This document shows, piece after piece, positions 16,531 to 25,414 of a DNA stretch of 64,000 nucleotides. How positions within the stretch are numbered: the first letter of the stretch is position 1; the number at the start of each line of letters is the position of its first letter. Under the pieces are notes generated by a model. That model was not told the DNA's origin. It did no database searches and worked only from the letters and a program-made list of their open reading frames with translations. Position numbers and translations under genes: made by a program. Source of the stretch: VFMC01 sp040398525 (GTDB lineage Bacteria > Actinomycetota > Acidimicrobiia > Acidimicrobiales > Ilumatobacteraceae); contig JBBATY010000003.1 of NCBI GenBank assembly GCA_040398525.1, positions 124,001 through 188,000 on the forward strand. The letters run 5' to 3'.

Positions 16531-17220
16531 ATGGCCTTCGAACCGAGAGCCGAGGCGTTCGACGACATCTGCCCGCACCCCGAGGGTGTCGACGCGACCG
16601 ACGAGCTGATCCACGAGCGCGCCTACGTGGTGCGCTCGTACTTCAAGAGCAACGACCGGCTGCTGATGCGCGGTGCCGTGCGCGACCAGAAGCCACCGGG
16701 CCTGTACGTGCCCGAGGATCCCGAGCCGCTGACGGTGCACCACATGATCGTCGACATGGAGATCGCGATGCCGACGCTCGAGATCGTCGCTGCTCGCGCT
16801 GCACTCGAGGTGCACCCGCACGCCACCTGCCCGAGGATCGAGGACCACTACCAGCACCTCGTCGGGCTCTCGATCGCACGCGGCTTCACCCACAAGGTGC
16901 GCGAGTTGTTCGGCGGCCCACGCGGGTGCACCCACACGACCGCGCTGTTGCAGGCGATGGCTCCGGTGGCCATCCAGTCGACCTGGTCGTTCCGCGCCCG
17001 GGTGGCGCGCACCACCGGGCAGGGCACCGCCGACTGGGGCAGCCCCGAGGCCCGCGAGCGAGGCATCGCCATGAACCTGAACACCTGCCACATCTGGGCC
17101 GAGGACGGCGACCAGGTCCGCTCGATCCGCGCCGGCGAGCCGATGGAGGTGCCGGTGTGGATCCAGAAGCGATTCGCGAAGTTGGGCCTCGATCCGAAGT
17201 CGTGGCAGGACCGGGAGTGA
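16531..17220 (+). CDS. DUF2889 family protein
   Basis: 229 residues. Contains the conserved HIERAYVV-like strand (LIHERAYVVRSYFKSND), VHHMIVDMEI, and GPRGCTHTTALLQAMAPVA, which I recognise as DUF2889. Biochemical role unknown. The -10 TACGCT (16519-16524) is 6 nt from the ATG. It is followed within 5 nt by a nucleoside hydrolase and then an SDR gene, so the three probably form a catabolic operon. Confidence 0.85.
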   Translation: MAFEPRAEAFDDICPHPEGVDATDELIHERAYVVRSYFKSNDRLLMRGAVRDQKPPGLYVPEDPEPLTVHHMIVDMEIAMPTLEIVAARAALEVHPHATCPRIEDHYQHLVGLSIARGFTHKVRELFGGPRGCTHTTALLQAMAPVAIQSTWSFRARVARTTGQGTADWGSPEARERGIAMNLNTCHIWAEDGDQVRSIRAGEPMEVPVWIQKRFAKLGLDPKSWQDRE

Positions 17221-17224
17221 TCGG

Positions 17225-18202
17225 ATGAGCCCGCGCCGCATCATCATCGACACCGATCCGGGCATCGACGACGCGATGGCGATCTTCTATGCCCTCGCCT
17301 CGCCGGAGCTCGACGTCGTCGGTCTCACGACCGTGTTCGGCAACGCCTACATCGAGGCGTGCACCGAGAACGCGCTCACCCTGCTCGACATCGCCGGGCG
17401 TCCCGACATCCCCGTCGCGCAGGGCGCAGCGGGTCCGCTGCACGGGACGTTCTCGAGCCCTGCCGGGCACGTCCACGGCGACGACGGTCAGGCCAACTTG
17501 TTCCTGCCGCCGCCGCACAACCGACCCATCGAGCGCAGCGCAGCACAGTTCATCGTCGACACGGTGATGGCGTCGCCTGGCGAGATCACCCTGGTGCCGA
17601 TCGGGCCGCTCACCAACATCGCCCTGGCGATGATGCTCGAGCCACGTCTCACCGACCACCTCGCCGGCATCGTGCTGATGGGTGGCAACGCGTTCTGCCC
17701 GGGCAACATCACCCCAGCTGCCGAAGCGAACATCTTCCACGACCCCGAGGCCGCCGACATGGTGTTCGGCGCCTCGTGCCCGGTGGTGATGGCCGGTCTC
17801 GACGTCACCGAGGCGACGCTGATGACCAACGAGCAGATCGCAGCGCTCGGGTCGATCCCCACCGAGCGCGCCCAGCACTTGGCGCGCATCGTGCCCTTCT
17901 ACCTCGACTTCCACCACGAGCGCGGCCGCCACGAGGGCATCCATGTCCACGACTCGACCGTGGTGAGCTGGATGATCGCCCCACAGCACTACCGCACCGT
18001 GCAACTGCCGGTGCGCGTCGACTGCACCGACGGGATCAGCCGCGGCAAGACCTGGCCTTCGCGGAGCGAGACCGACGACGAGTCGGCCTGGGCCGGTCGG
18101 CCCTCGGTGACGATCCTCACCGAGGTCGACTCGGCCGCCGTGGTGGCACTCGAGCTCGAGCGGTTGCACCTGCCGCTCCCCGACCACGACGGAGATGCGT
18201 GA
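17225..18202 (+). CDS. Inosine-uridine-preferring nucleoside hydrolase family (IunH)
   Basis: 325 residues. The Ca2+-binding motif DTDPGIDDAMA is at the N-terminus; TVFGNAYIEACTENAL, MGGNAFCPGN and the C-terminal catalytic-type His/Asp segment HVHDSTVVSWM follow. The family hydrolyses N-glycosidic bonds of ribonucleosides. It starts 5 nt after the DUF2889 gene and its TGA overlaps the next ATG by one base. Confidence 0.9.
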   Translation: MSPRRIIIDTDPGIDDAMAIFYALASPELDVVGLTTVFGNAYIEACTENALTLLDIAGRPDIPVAQGAAGPLHGTFSSPAGHVHGDDGQANLFLPPPHNRPIERSAAQFIVDTVMASPGEITLVPIGPLTNIALAMMLEPRLTDHLAGIVLMGGNAFCPGNITPAAEANIFHDPEAADMVFGASCPVVMAGLDVTEATLMTNEQIAALGSIPTERAQHLARIVPFYLDFHHERGRHEGIHVHDSTVVSWMIAPQHYRTVQLPVRVDCTDGISRGKTWPSRSETDDESAWAGRPSVTILTEVDSAAVVALELERLHLPLPDHDGDA

Positions 18203-18939
18203 TGGCCGAATTCGACGGCATGGTGGCGATCGTGACGGGATCGTCGAGCGGCATCGGCGAGGCGACGGCGCAGCGCCTGTCGGCCCTCGGCGCGAGCGTG
18301 GTCGTGAACTCGGCGAGCAGCGTGGCCGCCGGCGAGGCCGTTGCCGCGTCGCTGCCCTCCCCCTCGCTCTACGTGCAGGCCGACATCAGCGACAAGGCGC
18401 AGGGCCAGCACCTGCTCGACGCGACGATCGAGCGGTTCGGAAAGCTCGACCTGTTGGTGAACAACGCCGGGTGGACCACGGTCGTGCCCCACACCGACCT
18501 CGACGCGCTCACCGACGAGATCTTCCTCAAGACCTTCGAGGTGAACGTGTTCGGCACCTGGTGGCTCACCAAGGCGGCGATGCCGCTGTTGCGCCAGTCG
18601 ACTGACGGCCACGTGGTCAACATCACCTCGATCGCCGGAGTGCGCCCCGTCGGGTCGTCGATCGCGTACTCGATGACCAAAGCGGCGCTCAACCAGATGA
18701 CCCGGCTGCTCGCCAAGAGCCACGGGCCGGTGCGGGTGAACGCCGTGGCGCCCGGGTTGGTGGCCACACCCTGGACCGCCGATTGGACGGCACTGCACGA
18801 GGGGATGAAGCACATCGCTCCGCTGAAGCGGTCGGCCACGCCCGACGACTGCGCCGAAGCCGTGCTCGCCCTGGTGCGCAACCGCTACGTCACGGGCGAG
18901 GTGTTCGTGATCGACGGCGGCTCGACGCAGGTGATGTAG
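18202..18939 (+). CDS. Short-chain dehydrogenase/reductase
   Basis: Classical SDR of 245 residues. TGSSSGIGEA binds the nucleotide, LVNNAGW and the Ser...YSMTK catalytic set follow, and VNAVAPGLVATPW comes after the active site. Last gene of the DUF2889-nucleoside hydrolase-SDR operon, with a one-base overlap; it may oxidise a sugar product (inference). Its 3' end overlaps the convergent transporter gene by 50 bp. Confidence 0.9.
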   Translation: MAEFDGMVAIVTGSSSGIGEATAQRLSALGASVVVNSASSVAAGEAVAASLPSPSLYVQADISDKAQGQHLLDATIERFGKLDLLVNNAGWTTVVPHTDLDALTDEIFLKTFEVNVFGTWWLTKAAMPLLRQSTDGHVVNITSIAGVRPVGSSIAYSMTKAALNQMTRLLAKSHGPVRVNAVAPGLVATPWTADWTALHEGMKHIAPLKRSATPDDCAEAVLALVRNRYVTGEVFVIDGGSTQVM

Positions 18940-19822
18940 CCGCCGCAGGGCGCAGCACCACCAGGATCACGCCGCAGACCACCACTGCCCCACCGAGCAC
19001 CTGCGCCATGGTGGGCACCTCACCGCGCACTCCCCACGCGACGAGCACGCTCAACGGCGTCACCACCGTCGAGATCGCTGTCGTGGTGGTGGCCGACAGC
19101 ACCTTCATGACCCGGGCCAGGGCGTAGTAGATGAACGCCGAGCTGGCCGAGCCGAGCCAGACGACCACCAGCCACCCCTGCCACGACAGCGAGCCGTACT
19201 CACCGAGGTCGGGGGCGGTGACGGTGAGCATGAACACCGCACCCACCACCGTGCCGGGCGTGTTCAGCCACCACGAGTCGTAGCGCTCGCCGATGTCGCG
19301 GGTGATGAGCGTCACCGCCGCCCAGGCCAGGGCCGCACCGGCAACGGCCAGCGCCCCGAGCACCGACCCCTCGGCCCCGCCCAGACCGCCGGCCACGCCG
19401 ATGGCAATGCAACCGGCCGTGCTGAGCACCACCCCCAGCGCCTGCTGACGATGCATGCGGAGGCCGAGGAAGAGCACCTCACCGAGGCTGGTGAGCACCG
19501 GGTAGGTGGCCATGATGACGGCGGCGATGGCGACGGGCACCTTGCTCTGGCCCCAGTTGAACAGCAGGTGGAACACAGCCGAGCCGCCGAAGCCGATGGC
19601 CAGCACCCGCCACCGATCCTGCCGCGGGATCGGCGTGCGCAGGCTCGGGAAGCTGAGCACGATGGCCGAGAACATCAGCGCCGAGACGGTGACCCGACCG
19701 GTGGCGAGCGCCATCGGCGACAACTCGTCGAGGCCGCGCTGCACGAGCGTGTACGACACACTGCCCACGGCGATGCTGGCCGCCAGCAGGAGATATGCGC
19801 CCTGCCGACCGTCGCCACCCAC
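18890..19822 (-). CDS. EamA/DMT-family transporter
   Basis: 310 residues with about ten membrane helices in two EamA repeats, beginning AYLLLAASIAVGSVSYTLV and ending before a basic tail RRRSRTPRP. The family exports metabolites or amino acids; the substrate is unknown. The GTG start is 8 nt after the -10 TAGCGT (19836-19831). It converges with and overlaps the SDR gene. Confidence 0.85.
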   Translation of the reverse strand: MGGDGRQGAYLLLAASIAVGSVSYTLVQRGLDELSPMALATGRVTVSALMFSAIVLSFPSLRTPIPRQDRWRVLAIGFGGSAVFHLLFNWGQSKVPVAIAAVIMATYPVLTSLGEVLFLGLRMHRQQALGVVLSTAGCIAIGVAGGLGGAEGSVLGALAVAGAALAWAAVTLITRDIGERYDSWWLNTPGTVVGAVFMLTVTAPDLGEYGSLSWQGWLVVVWLGSASSAFIYYALARVMKVLSATTTTAISTVVTPLSVLVAWGVRGEVPTMAQVLGGAVVVCGVILVVLRPAAATSPASSRRRSRTPRP

Positions 19823-19881
19823 GGGCGGCGACGCTACCCCACATCCGCTGAGCGCCCACGGACCAGCGGGGCGCGACCAGC

Positions 19882-20718
19882 TCAGCGCGGCCGCTGGCGT
19901 TCGAGCGTGTACTCCGGCGTCGTGAACGCGCCGCTCTGGTGCTCGAACGGCGTGTCGTCGGGCGGCAACGACGCGGCATAGAACTCGGCGTCGTCGACGG
20001 GGCGGAAGCCGAGCGCGTTGCCGGCCTCGAGCGACCAGAACCGGCGGGTGTTGCTCGACACTCCGTAGAACGTTGCGTACCGCACATCAGGCGCGGCCAT
20101 CGCAGCGACGAAGGCGGCCACGCAGTCGCGCGGGCTGAGCCAGGTGCTGAGGTGGCGCACGTTGCGCGGCTGCTCCTCGTACGAGCCGATGCGCACGTTC
20201 ACCACCTCGAGGCCGAACTTGTCGGCGTAGAGCCGGCCGAGCGCCTCGACGGCCACCTTGCTGACGGCGTAGAACGAGTCGGGCCGCACCGGCATGGCAG
20301 GGTCGACCTCGGTGGCCACGGGGTAGAAGCCGGTGGTGCGGTTGGTGCTGGCCAGCACCACGCGCCGCACGCCGGTGCGTCTGGCGGCCTCGAGCACGTG
20401 GTGGGTGCCGATGACGTTGGTGTCGACGAGATCGACGACGTCGGCTTCATCGGGGATACCAGCCAGGTGCACCACGCCGTCGGCGCCACGCATGGCTGCT
20501 TCGCACGCCGCCAAGTCGCGCACGTCGAACGCCAGCGGGTCGACGCCGTCGGCCGTTCCGCCCGCCGCAGCGGGAAGCTCGAGGTCGGCTGCTCGCACCA
20601 CGTGCAACCGACCGCGCAGGCCGTCCACGACGCAGCGACCCACCCGCCCCGCTGCCCCGGTGACGAGCCAGGTCTGGCCGTTGAGCGGTGCCTGCGGCGA
20701 GCCGCCATGGTCAGTCAT
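19882..20718 (-). CDS. NAD-dependent epimerase/dehydratase, uronate-dehydrogenase-like
   Basis: 278 residues from the ATG at 20718. Starts LNGQTWLVTGAAGRVGRCVV, then HLAGIPDE, a strand with ASTNRTTGFYP and the YAVSK catalytic pair, ending with HQSGAFTTPEYT. The G-A-A-G-x-(V/L)-G and short length suit uronate dehydrogenases and related sugar epimerases. Its start overlaps the stop of the upstream membrane-protein gene by 8 nt, so the two are coupled. Confidence 0.8.
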   Translation of the reverse strand: MTDHGGSPQAPLNGQTWLVTGAAGRVGRCVVDGLRGRLHVVRAADLELPAAAGGTADGVDPLAFDVRDLAACEAAMRGADGVVHLAGIPDEADVVDLVDTNVIGTHHVLEAARRTGVRRVVLASTNRTTGFYPVATEVDPAMPVRPDSFYAVSKVAVEALGRLYADKFGLEVVNVRIGSYEEQPRNVRHLSTWLSPRDCVAAFVAAMAAPDVRYATFYGVSSNTRRFWSLEAGNALGFRPVDDAEFYAASLPPDDTPFEHQSGAFTTPEYTLERQRPR

Positions 20719-21385
20719 CGGCCTCGCCACGGGTGAGCAGGAGCGCCGAGGCATCGACGGCGCGTCGGGTGCGCAAGCCGAGGGCGTCGGCCATGTAGAA
20801 GGCTCCGATCGCCGCGGCGATGCCGGCCACCGCAGCCGCTCGGGTGCTCCACACTGAGACGGCTGCGTACACACCGGACGACAGCACGGCGACGAGCGCG
20901 TTGGGTGCACTGGTCAACAAGATGCCAGGCACTTCGTCCTTCATCACCGACACCAGCACCCCGCCACCCACCGCCGACACAGTGCCGACGAACACCGCCG
21001 AGATCACCGGAAGATCCGCACGAAGCGCGGCCGAGGTGCCCGACACTGCGAACAGGCCGAGCGCGAGCGCATTGAGCAGCGTGACGAGCGGCGCCACCCG
21101 CGCCAGACGTCGGCCCACCACCAGCACGAGCACGATGCAGCCGACCACGGTGGTGAGGAACCACGGCGTGCGCAAGCTCTCCACGGGAAGGTTGCCGATC
21201 AGCATGTCGCGGATGAAGCCGCCGCCCAGGCCCATCAGCAGGGCGAAGGTCGACAGCCCGACGATGTCCCAGTGCCGGCTGTCGTCGATCGACGCCCGAA
21301 GTGCACCCACCACGGCGTTCACCCCGACGGTGAGCAGCGCCAGCCACAGAGGGGCACTCGTCGCGAGGTCGGGGAGAAAGGTCAT
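20711..21385 (-). CDS. TRIC/UPF0126 family cation channel-like membrane protein
   Basis: 224 residues with about seven membrane helices in two repeats, each with a glycine motif before an Asp or Val: GLGGGFIRDML and AVGGGVLVSVM. This matches the bacterial TRIC (YadS/YicG-like) trimeric channels. The ATG at 21385 begins MTFLPDLATSAPLWL; longer in-frame extensions are basic and non-membrane and are rejected. Confidence 0.85.
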   Translation of the reverse strand: MTFLPDLATSAPLWLALLTVGVNAVVGALRASIDDSRHWDIVGLSTFALLMGLGGGFIRDMLIGNLPVESLRTPWFLTTVVGCIVLVLVVGRRLARVAPLVTLLNALALGLFAVSGTSAALRADLPVISAVFVGTVSAVGGGVLVSVMKDEVPGILLTSAPNALVAVLSSGVYAAVSVWSTRAAAVAGIAAAIGAFYMADALGLRTRRAVDASALLLTRGEADD

Positions 21386-21549
21386 GGGTGCGGTGCCCCG
21401 ATGGCGGGACCAGCGCCGAGCGTAGCCCGGCACCGAACTAGCGTCCCCGAAATGATCGAGGCGAGCCGGATCGACGACGGCGAGTTGCGCGGCGAGGTGC
21501 TCGCTGCGAGTTCGAACGTCGGCCAACCTTGCACGTGGAGGAAGAAGCC

Positions 21550-21888
21550 ATGAACGTACTGGGGTACATCGGGGCCGGATTGTCGGTGCTCGCAGGTGTG
21601 CTGGGGCTGGTGTGGCCACGACCGGTGAGCGCCCGGATCGGGCTGGCCCTGCCGTCACCCCTGGCCGTGTCGGAGTTCCGCGCCACCTATGGTGGGCTCT
21701 TCATCGGAGCCGGGGTGGCCGTGCTCGTGAGCGGTTCCACCACCGCGGCCACCGTGCTCGGTGCGGCCTGGGGTGGGGCGTTCCTCGCTCGGGCACTGTC
21801 GGCGCTCATCGACCGATCGCGGTCGAAGGAGAACATCGCCGGGCTCGTGATCGAGGCAGCCATGGCGGCGCTGCTGCTGCTGGCGTGA
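21550..21888 (+). CDS. DUF4345-like small membrane protein
   Basis: 112 residues with four predicted membrane helices. Starts MNVLGYIGAGLSVLAGVLGL and has the ATYGGLFIGAGVAVL segment typical of DUF4345-type proteins. A very strong GGAGGAAG ribosome site precedes the ATG at 21550, which decides the start. Function unknown. Confidence 0.75.
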   Translation: MNVLGYIGAGLSVLAGVLGLVWPRPVSARIGLALPSPLAVSEFRATYGGLFIGAGVAVLVSGSTTAATVLGAAWGGAFLARALSALIDRSRSKENIAGLVIEAAMAALLLLA

Positions 21889-21929
21889 GCAGCTGCGTCA
21901 GCGCCACCCGCCGCGACGGATGATCCCCA

Positions 21930-22217
21930 TCAGAGGTCGATGTGCAGCTCGACGCTCACGACATCACCGAGGGCGATCCCCTCAGCACGCCGCACGGCAT
22001 CCTTCAGCGGGATCACGTACGCGCCGGCCTTCGGCCATAGCGAGGTGGTGAACCGGGTCGCACCGACCCGTCCGGCCACTGGGATCATGCCCCAGCCGTA
22101 GGTGACATCGGCCGCGACATCGGCGATGACCTCGGCCTGATGGGGCGGCACGGTCACGAAGTGATACGGCGCCGGGCCACGCCACTCCCACACCTCGCCG
22201 GTCACCACGACGTCCAC
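21930..22217 (-). CDS. DUF1905 domain protein
   Basis: 95 residues: TGEVWEWRGPAPYHFVTVPP, then the YGWGMIPV segment and RRAEGIALGDVVSVELHIDL at the end, which match DUF1905. It is a small beta-barrel-type domain of unknown role. The -10 TACGAT (22229-22224) is 6 nt before the GTG start, so the transcript is probably leaderless. A fragment of a second DUF1905 gene lies at 31810-31887. Confidence 0.85.
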   Translation of the reverse strand: MDVVVTGEVWEWRGPAPYHFVTVPPHQAEVIADVAADVTYGWGMIPVAGRVGATRFTTSLWPKAGAYVIPLKDAVRRAEGIALGDVVSVELHIDL

Positions 22218-22262
22218 ATCACGATCGTACGGGCACGCCGCCGGTACGACCCACGGCCTCGC

Positions 22263-23009
22263 TCAGTGGCGGCGCTGCTCGAGCACCGTGAGGTCGCGCA
22301 CGGCGTACCGCAGATGCTCGAAGGTCTCCTCGAGCACCACGTAGAAGCACTCCATGGTCGGCATCGCGCCGTTCTCGACGATGTCGATCTCGGCCGGCAG
22401 CGCGTCGAGGTCGACGGCAGCCACGTACCGGCGGAACTGCTCGGACTGCGCAGCAGTGATGGCGAGCACCTCGCCGACGCTCGGCGAGGCCTCACGGTCG
22501 AGGCCGGGCCAGTCGAACCCAGCCGAACCGGTGTTGGGCAGACCGCACGGGGTGAACGCCGCGGCACCGAGCAGGGGCAGCGCGAACCACTTGTCGAAGG
22601 CGAACACCAGATGGCGCAGCGTGTCGCGGAACGACCACTCACCATCGACCGACTCGTGCAACGCGGCGTCGCCCAACGCGAACGCCCGCTCACAGGTGGC
22701 CACCCACCGCCGGTCGAGGTCGTCCCACGCGGCCAACATGCCTGCAGGGTCGGTCGGGCGCAACATGGTGCGCAGCGGGTGCCAGGCGTCGTGGCTGTTC
22801 ACGTAGTCGGTCACGTCGACGCCGTTCACCACCAACCGTTCGACGATGCCGTCGATGTCGACGTCGCTGAGCTGCGCGTGGAACACACGGGCGCCCGACA
22901 GGTCGACGTCGCGGAACAACGCACCACGGAGGTTCACACCCCAGAACACGGCGTCGGCGAGGTCGACCCCTTCGAACTCCGTCGGCATGGTCGGCTGGTT
23001 GTCGCTCAT
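22263..23009 (-). CDS. Pentapeptide-repeat + DinB-like fusion protein
   Basis: 248 residues. Residues ~12-52 form about eight consecutive pentapeptides (VDLAD, AVFWG, VNLRG, ALFRD, VDLSG, ARVFH, AQLSD, VDIDG). The remainder is a DinB-like four-helix bundle containing EWSFRDTLRHLVFAFDKWF and a late FEHLRYAVRDL. Pentapeptide repeats give a rod-like beta-helix; DinB-fold enzymes bind a metal through histidines. The combined function is unknown. Confidence 0.8.
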   Translation of the reverse strand: MSDNQPTMPTEFEGVDLADAVFWGVNLRGALFRDVDLSGARVFHAQLSDVDIDGIVERLVVNGVDVTDYVNSHDAWHPLRTMLRPTDPAGMLAAWDDLDRRWVATCERAFALGDAALHESVDGEWSFRDTLRHLVFAFDKWFALPLLGAAAFTPCGLPNTGSAGFDWPGLDREASPSVGEVLAITAAQSEQFRRYVAAVDLDALPAEIDIVENGAMPTMECFYVVLEETFEHLRYAVRDLTVLEQRRH

Positions 23010-23053
23010 CGGCCCATCATGGCCGAGCCGCCGACCGGTCCGCGAAGGCTCCG

Positions 23054-24265
23054 CTACGCCATGAGGCGGGCCTCGAAGGGGTAGTCGTTCATGATCTCGA
23101 CGCCCGTGTCGGTGATCAGCAGCTGGTCCTCCAGCTTCACGCCCTGACCGCTGTCGGCCGAGCCGATGTAGCTCTCGACGCAGAACACCATGCCCGGCTC
23201 GAACACATCGTCGAGCGGATACTCGACACCCGGAGTGTGGAAGGGCAGGTTCGGGAACTCGCCGATCATGCCCAGGCCGTGGCCGACGCAGTAGTAGCGG
23301 CTGGCCTGGTGCTCATCGGGGATGCGCCACGCCTTGCGCGCCACCTCTTCGAACGACACTCCTGGGCCGATGAGCGAGACGTTGTGCCGCAGTTGCTCGT
23401 ACGCCCTGCCGTACAGCGTGCGCTGCTCGGGTGTGGCCGGCACGTCGCCGGCGAGGAAGGTGCGCGAGAAGTCGGCCGAGTAGCTCTCGTAGGCGCACGC
23501 ATCGGTGTCGATGCACACCAGATCGCCCGCCTCGATCACCCTCGTGCCGCACTCCTTGAAGTAGGGAAAGGTGTTCGGTCCGCTCTCGAGCAGGCGGGTC
23601 GCCACGAGCTCGCCGTGCCGCGCGGCCAGGCCGCCGACGAACCGGCTCCACACCTCGATCTCGGTCATGCCCGGCTGCAACGCCTCCTCCATCGATCGCA
23701 CGGCCTCGACGGTGCGCCGCACCGCCTCGCGCATGTAGACGATCTCGAGCGGCAACTTCACTCGACGGGCGCGGCTCAGCAGCGGGTCGGCGTCGGTGAC
23801 GGTGAAGCCTGCGGCGCGCAACGCATCAACGGCCGCGAACGGAAACCCGTCGACGGCCAACCGGCCGAGTTCGCCGAACCGGTCGCGCACGAGGTCGGCG
23901 ATCTCGTTCGCCATGGCAGTGCACTCGCCACCCACGAAGCCGTTGGTGCTCACGTGGTTCAAGCCGTGGGCGATGCGGATGTCATCGATGGTGGGCAGAT
24001 GCTGTGCGAGGTGCTCGCCGCCGACGTAGTCGAACAAGGTGACCGGCCCCTCGGCGAACACCAGCAGATACCGCGCCGGGATGCACAGGTTGAACACGGT
24101 CATGTTCGTGGCACCGGTGATGTAGAGCACGTTGAACGGATCGCGCACCAGCATCACGGGCACGTCCAGCTCGGTCATGAAGCGCCTGGTGTTCGCCAGC
24201 CGTTGCAGGTAGAGCTGCTCCTTCGTCTGTGGACTGTCGAGATCGAGGACGAGGTCGAGGGTCAT
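23054..24265 (-). CDS. M24-family metalloenzyme resembling DddP (Xaa-Pro peptidase fold)
   Basis: 403 residues, ATG at 24265, 6 nt after -10 TACTGT. The pita-bread fold has the metal ligands Asp, Asp and Asp in CIDTDACAYESYSADFSRTF, His in CVGHGLGM, Glu in FCVESYIG and Glu in VKLEDQLLIT. From memory, the spacing and flanks (RDPFNVLYITGATNM, RLLESGPNTFPYFKECG, NDYPFEARLM) resemble DMSP lyase DddP more than ordinary aminopeptidase P. The Asp I recall as DddP's catalytic base, six residues after the ligand His, is Gly here. It is therefore DddP-like, but the activity may be peptidase or something else. Confidence 0.8.
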   Translation of the reverse strand: MTLDLVLDLDSPQTKEQLYLQRLANTRRFMTELDVPVMLVRDPFNVLYITGATNMTVFNLCIPARYLLVFAEGPVTLFDYVGGEHLAQHLPTIDDIRIAHGLNHVSTNGFVGGECTAMANEIADLVRDRFGELGRLAVDGFPFAAVDALRAAGFTVTDADPLLSRARRVKLPLEIVYMREAVRRTVEAVRSMEEALQPGMTEIEVWSRFVGGLAARHGELVATRLLESGPNTFPYFKECGTRVIEAGDLVCIDTDACAYESYSADFSRTFLAGDVPATPEQRTLYGRAYEQLRHNVSLIGPGVSFEEVARKAWRIPDEHQASRYYCVGHGLGMIGEFPNLPFHTPGVEYPLDDVFEPGMVFCVESYIGSADSGQGVKLEDQLLITDTGVEIMNDYPFEARLMA

Positions 24266-24346
24266 GAGACGACAGTAGCGAGCACTGCACGGGTCATTGC
24301 GTGGCCTCGGCCGGGCTGACCGATCGGTGAGGGTTACGCTCGAATC

Positions 24347-24961
24347 GTGTACGTGCCCCGCCACTTCGAGATGCCCGTCGACGATGCCGTCGCGCTGGCC
24401 GGCACGGTGGGTGTGGGCCACCTCGTCACGTCCACCGACGCCGGACTCGACAGCAGCTTCGTGCCGTTCTTGGTCGAGCGCGTGGACGGTGAGCTTGTCG
24501 TGCGTGCCCACATCGCCGCCGCCAACCCGCAACGGCACGCCGTCGCAGCGGGCGCCGTGGCACTGCTGATCGTGCAAGGTCCCGATGCCTATGTGTCGCC
24601 GAGCCTGTATCCGAGCAAGGTCGAGCACGGCAAGGTGGTGCCCACCTGGAACTACGCCGTCGTGCACCTGCACGGGCAGGTGCGACTCGTCGACGACCAC
24701 GACCGCCTGCTCGACCTGGTGACACGACTCACCGACCTGCACGAGGGCCGCAGCCAGGCGCCGTGGGCCGTGAGCGACGCCCCGGCGGAGTTCATCGACG
24801 GACAGTTGAAGGCGATCGTCGGCATCGAGATGACTGTCGGGCGGGTCGAGGGCAAGGCCAAGCTCAGCCAGAATCGGACCGAAGCGGACCGAGCCGCTGT
24901 GGCTGCTGCGTTCCTCGGCGGCGACGACGGCCATCGGCGAGTGGGCGAGATGATGCGCTGA
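24347..24961 (+). CDS. PaiB family FMN-binding protein
   Basis: 204 residues. Starts MYVPRHFEMPVDDAVALA, with SSFVPFLVER, AANPQRHA, AYVSPSLYPSK and VPTWNYAVVHLHG, all PaiB signatures. PaiB-type proteins have an FMN-binding split-barrel fold and were described as transcriptional regulators in Bacillus. The GTG start is 6 nt after TACGCT (24335-24340), giving a leaderless start. It overlaps the next gene by one base. Confidence 0.88.
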   Translation: MYVPRHFEMPVDDAVALAGTVGVGHLVTSTDAGLDSSFVPFLVERVDGELVVRAHIAAANPQRHAVAAGAVALLIVQGPDAYVSPSLYPSKVEHGKVVPTWNYAVVHLHGQVRLVDDHDRLLDLVTRLTDLHEGRSQAPWAVSDAPAEFIDGQLKAIVGIEMTVGRVEGKAKLSQNRTEADRAAVAAAFLGGDDGHRRVGEMMR

Positions 24962-25359
24962 TGCTGCGCTTCCATCTCGCCACGATCGTCGTCGACGACT
25001 ACGACGACGCCATCGCCTTCTTCGTCGGCACGCTCGGTTTCGTGCTCACCGAAGACACCGACCTCGGCGACGGCAAGCGCTGGGTGGTGGTGCGGCCCGA
25101 CCCGTCCGGCACCGGCATCCTGCTGGCCAAGGCCGACGGCGACGGCGAGGCGGCTGCGGTGGGCATGCAGGCCGGAGGCCGTGTGTCGTTCTTCCTGCAC
25201 ACCGACGACATCGAACGCGACGTCGCTGCCTGGGCGGCCCGTGGCGTGCGTTTCATCGACCCGATCCGCGCCGAGGAGTACGGCAAGGTGACGGTGTTCC
25301 TCGACCTCTACGGCAACCCATGGGACCTCATCGAACCTCCCTCGCTGCCTCGCCCGTGA
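24961..25359 (+). CDS. Glyoxalase/VOC-domain protein
   Basis: 132-residue VOC-fold protein made of two beta-alpha-beta-beta-beta modules: LRFHLATIVVDDYDDAIAFF opens the first and the second ends FLDLYGNPWDLIEPP. The metal-ligand pattern (His near the N-terminus, Glu near the C-terminus) fits glyoxalase/bleomycin-resistance relatives. Its ATG overlaps the paiB stop by one base. Substrate unknown. Confidence 0.85.
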   Translation: MLRFHLATIVVDDYDDAIAFFVGTLGFVLTEDTDLGDGKRWVVVRPDPSGTGILLAKADGDGEAAAVGMQAGGRVSFFLHTDDIERDVAAWAARGVRFIDPIRAEEYGKVTVFLDLYGNPWDLIEPPSLPRP

Positions 25360-25414
25360 CGGCGCAGGCCCCATGTCATCCCCAGAGCCACGACCTCGTT
25401 CGAGGTGCTGCTGT

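Noticed and set aside
23054..24265. A firm call of DMSP lyase DddP
   Set aside because: The Asp I recall as the catalytic base is Gly here, so only DddP-like is supported.
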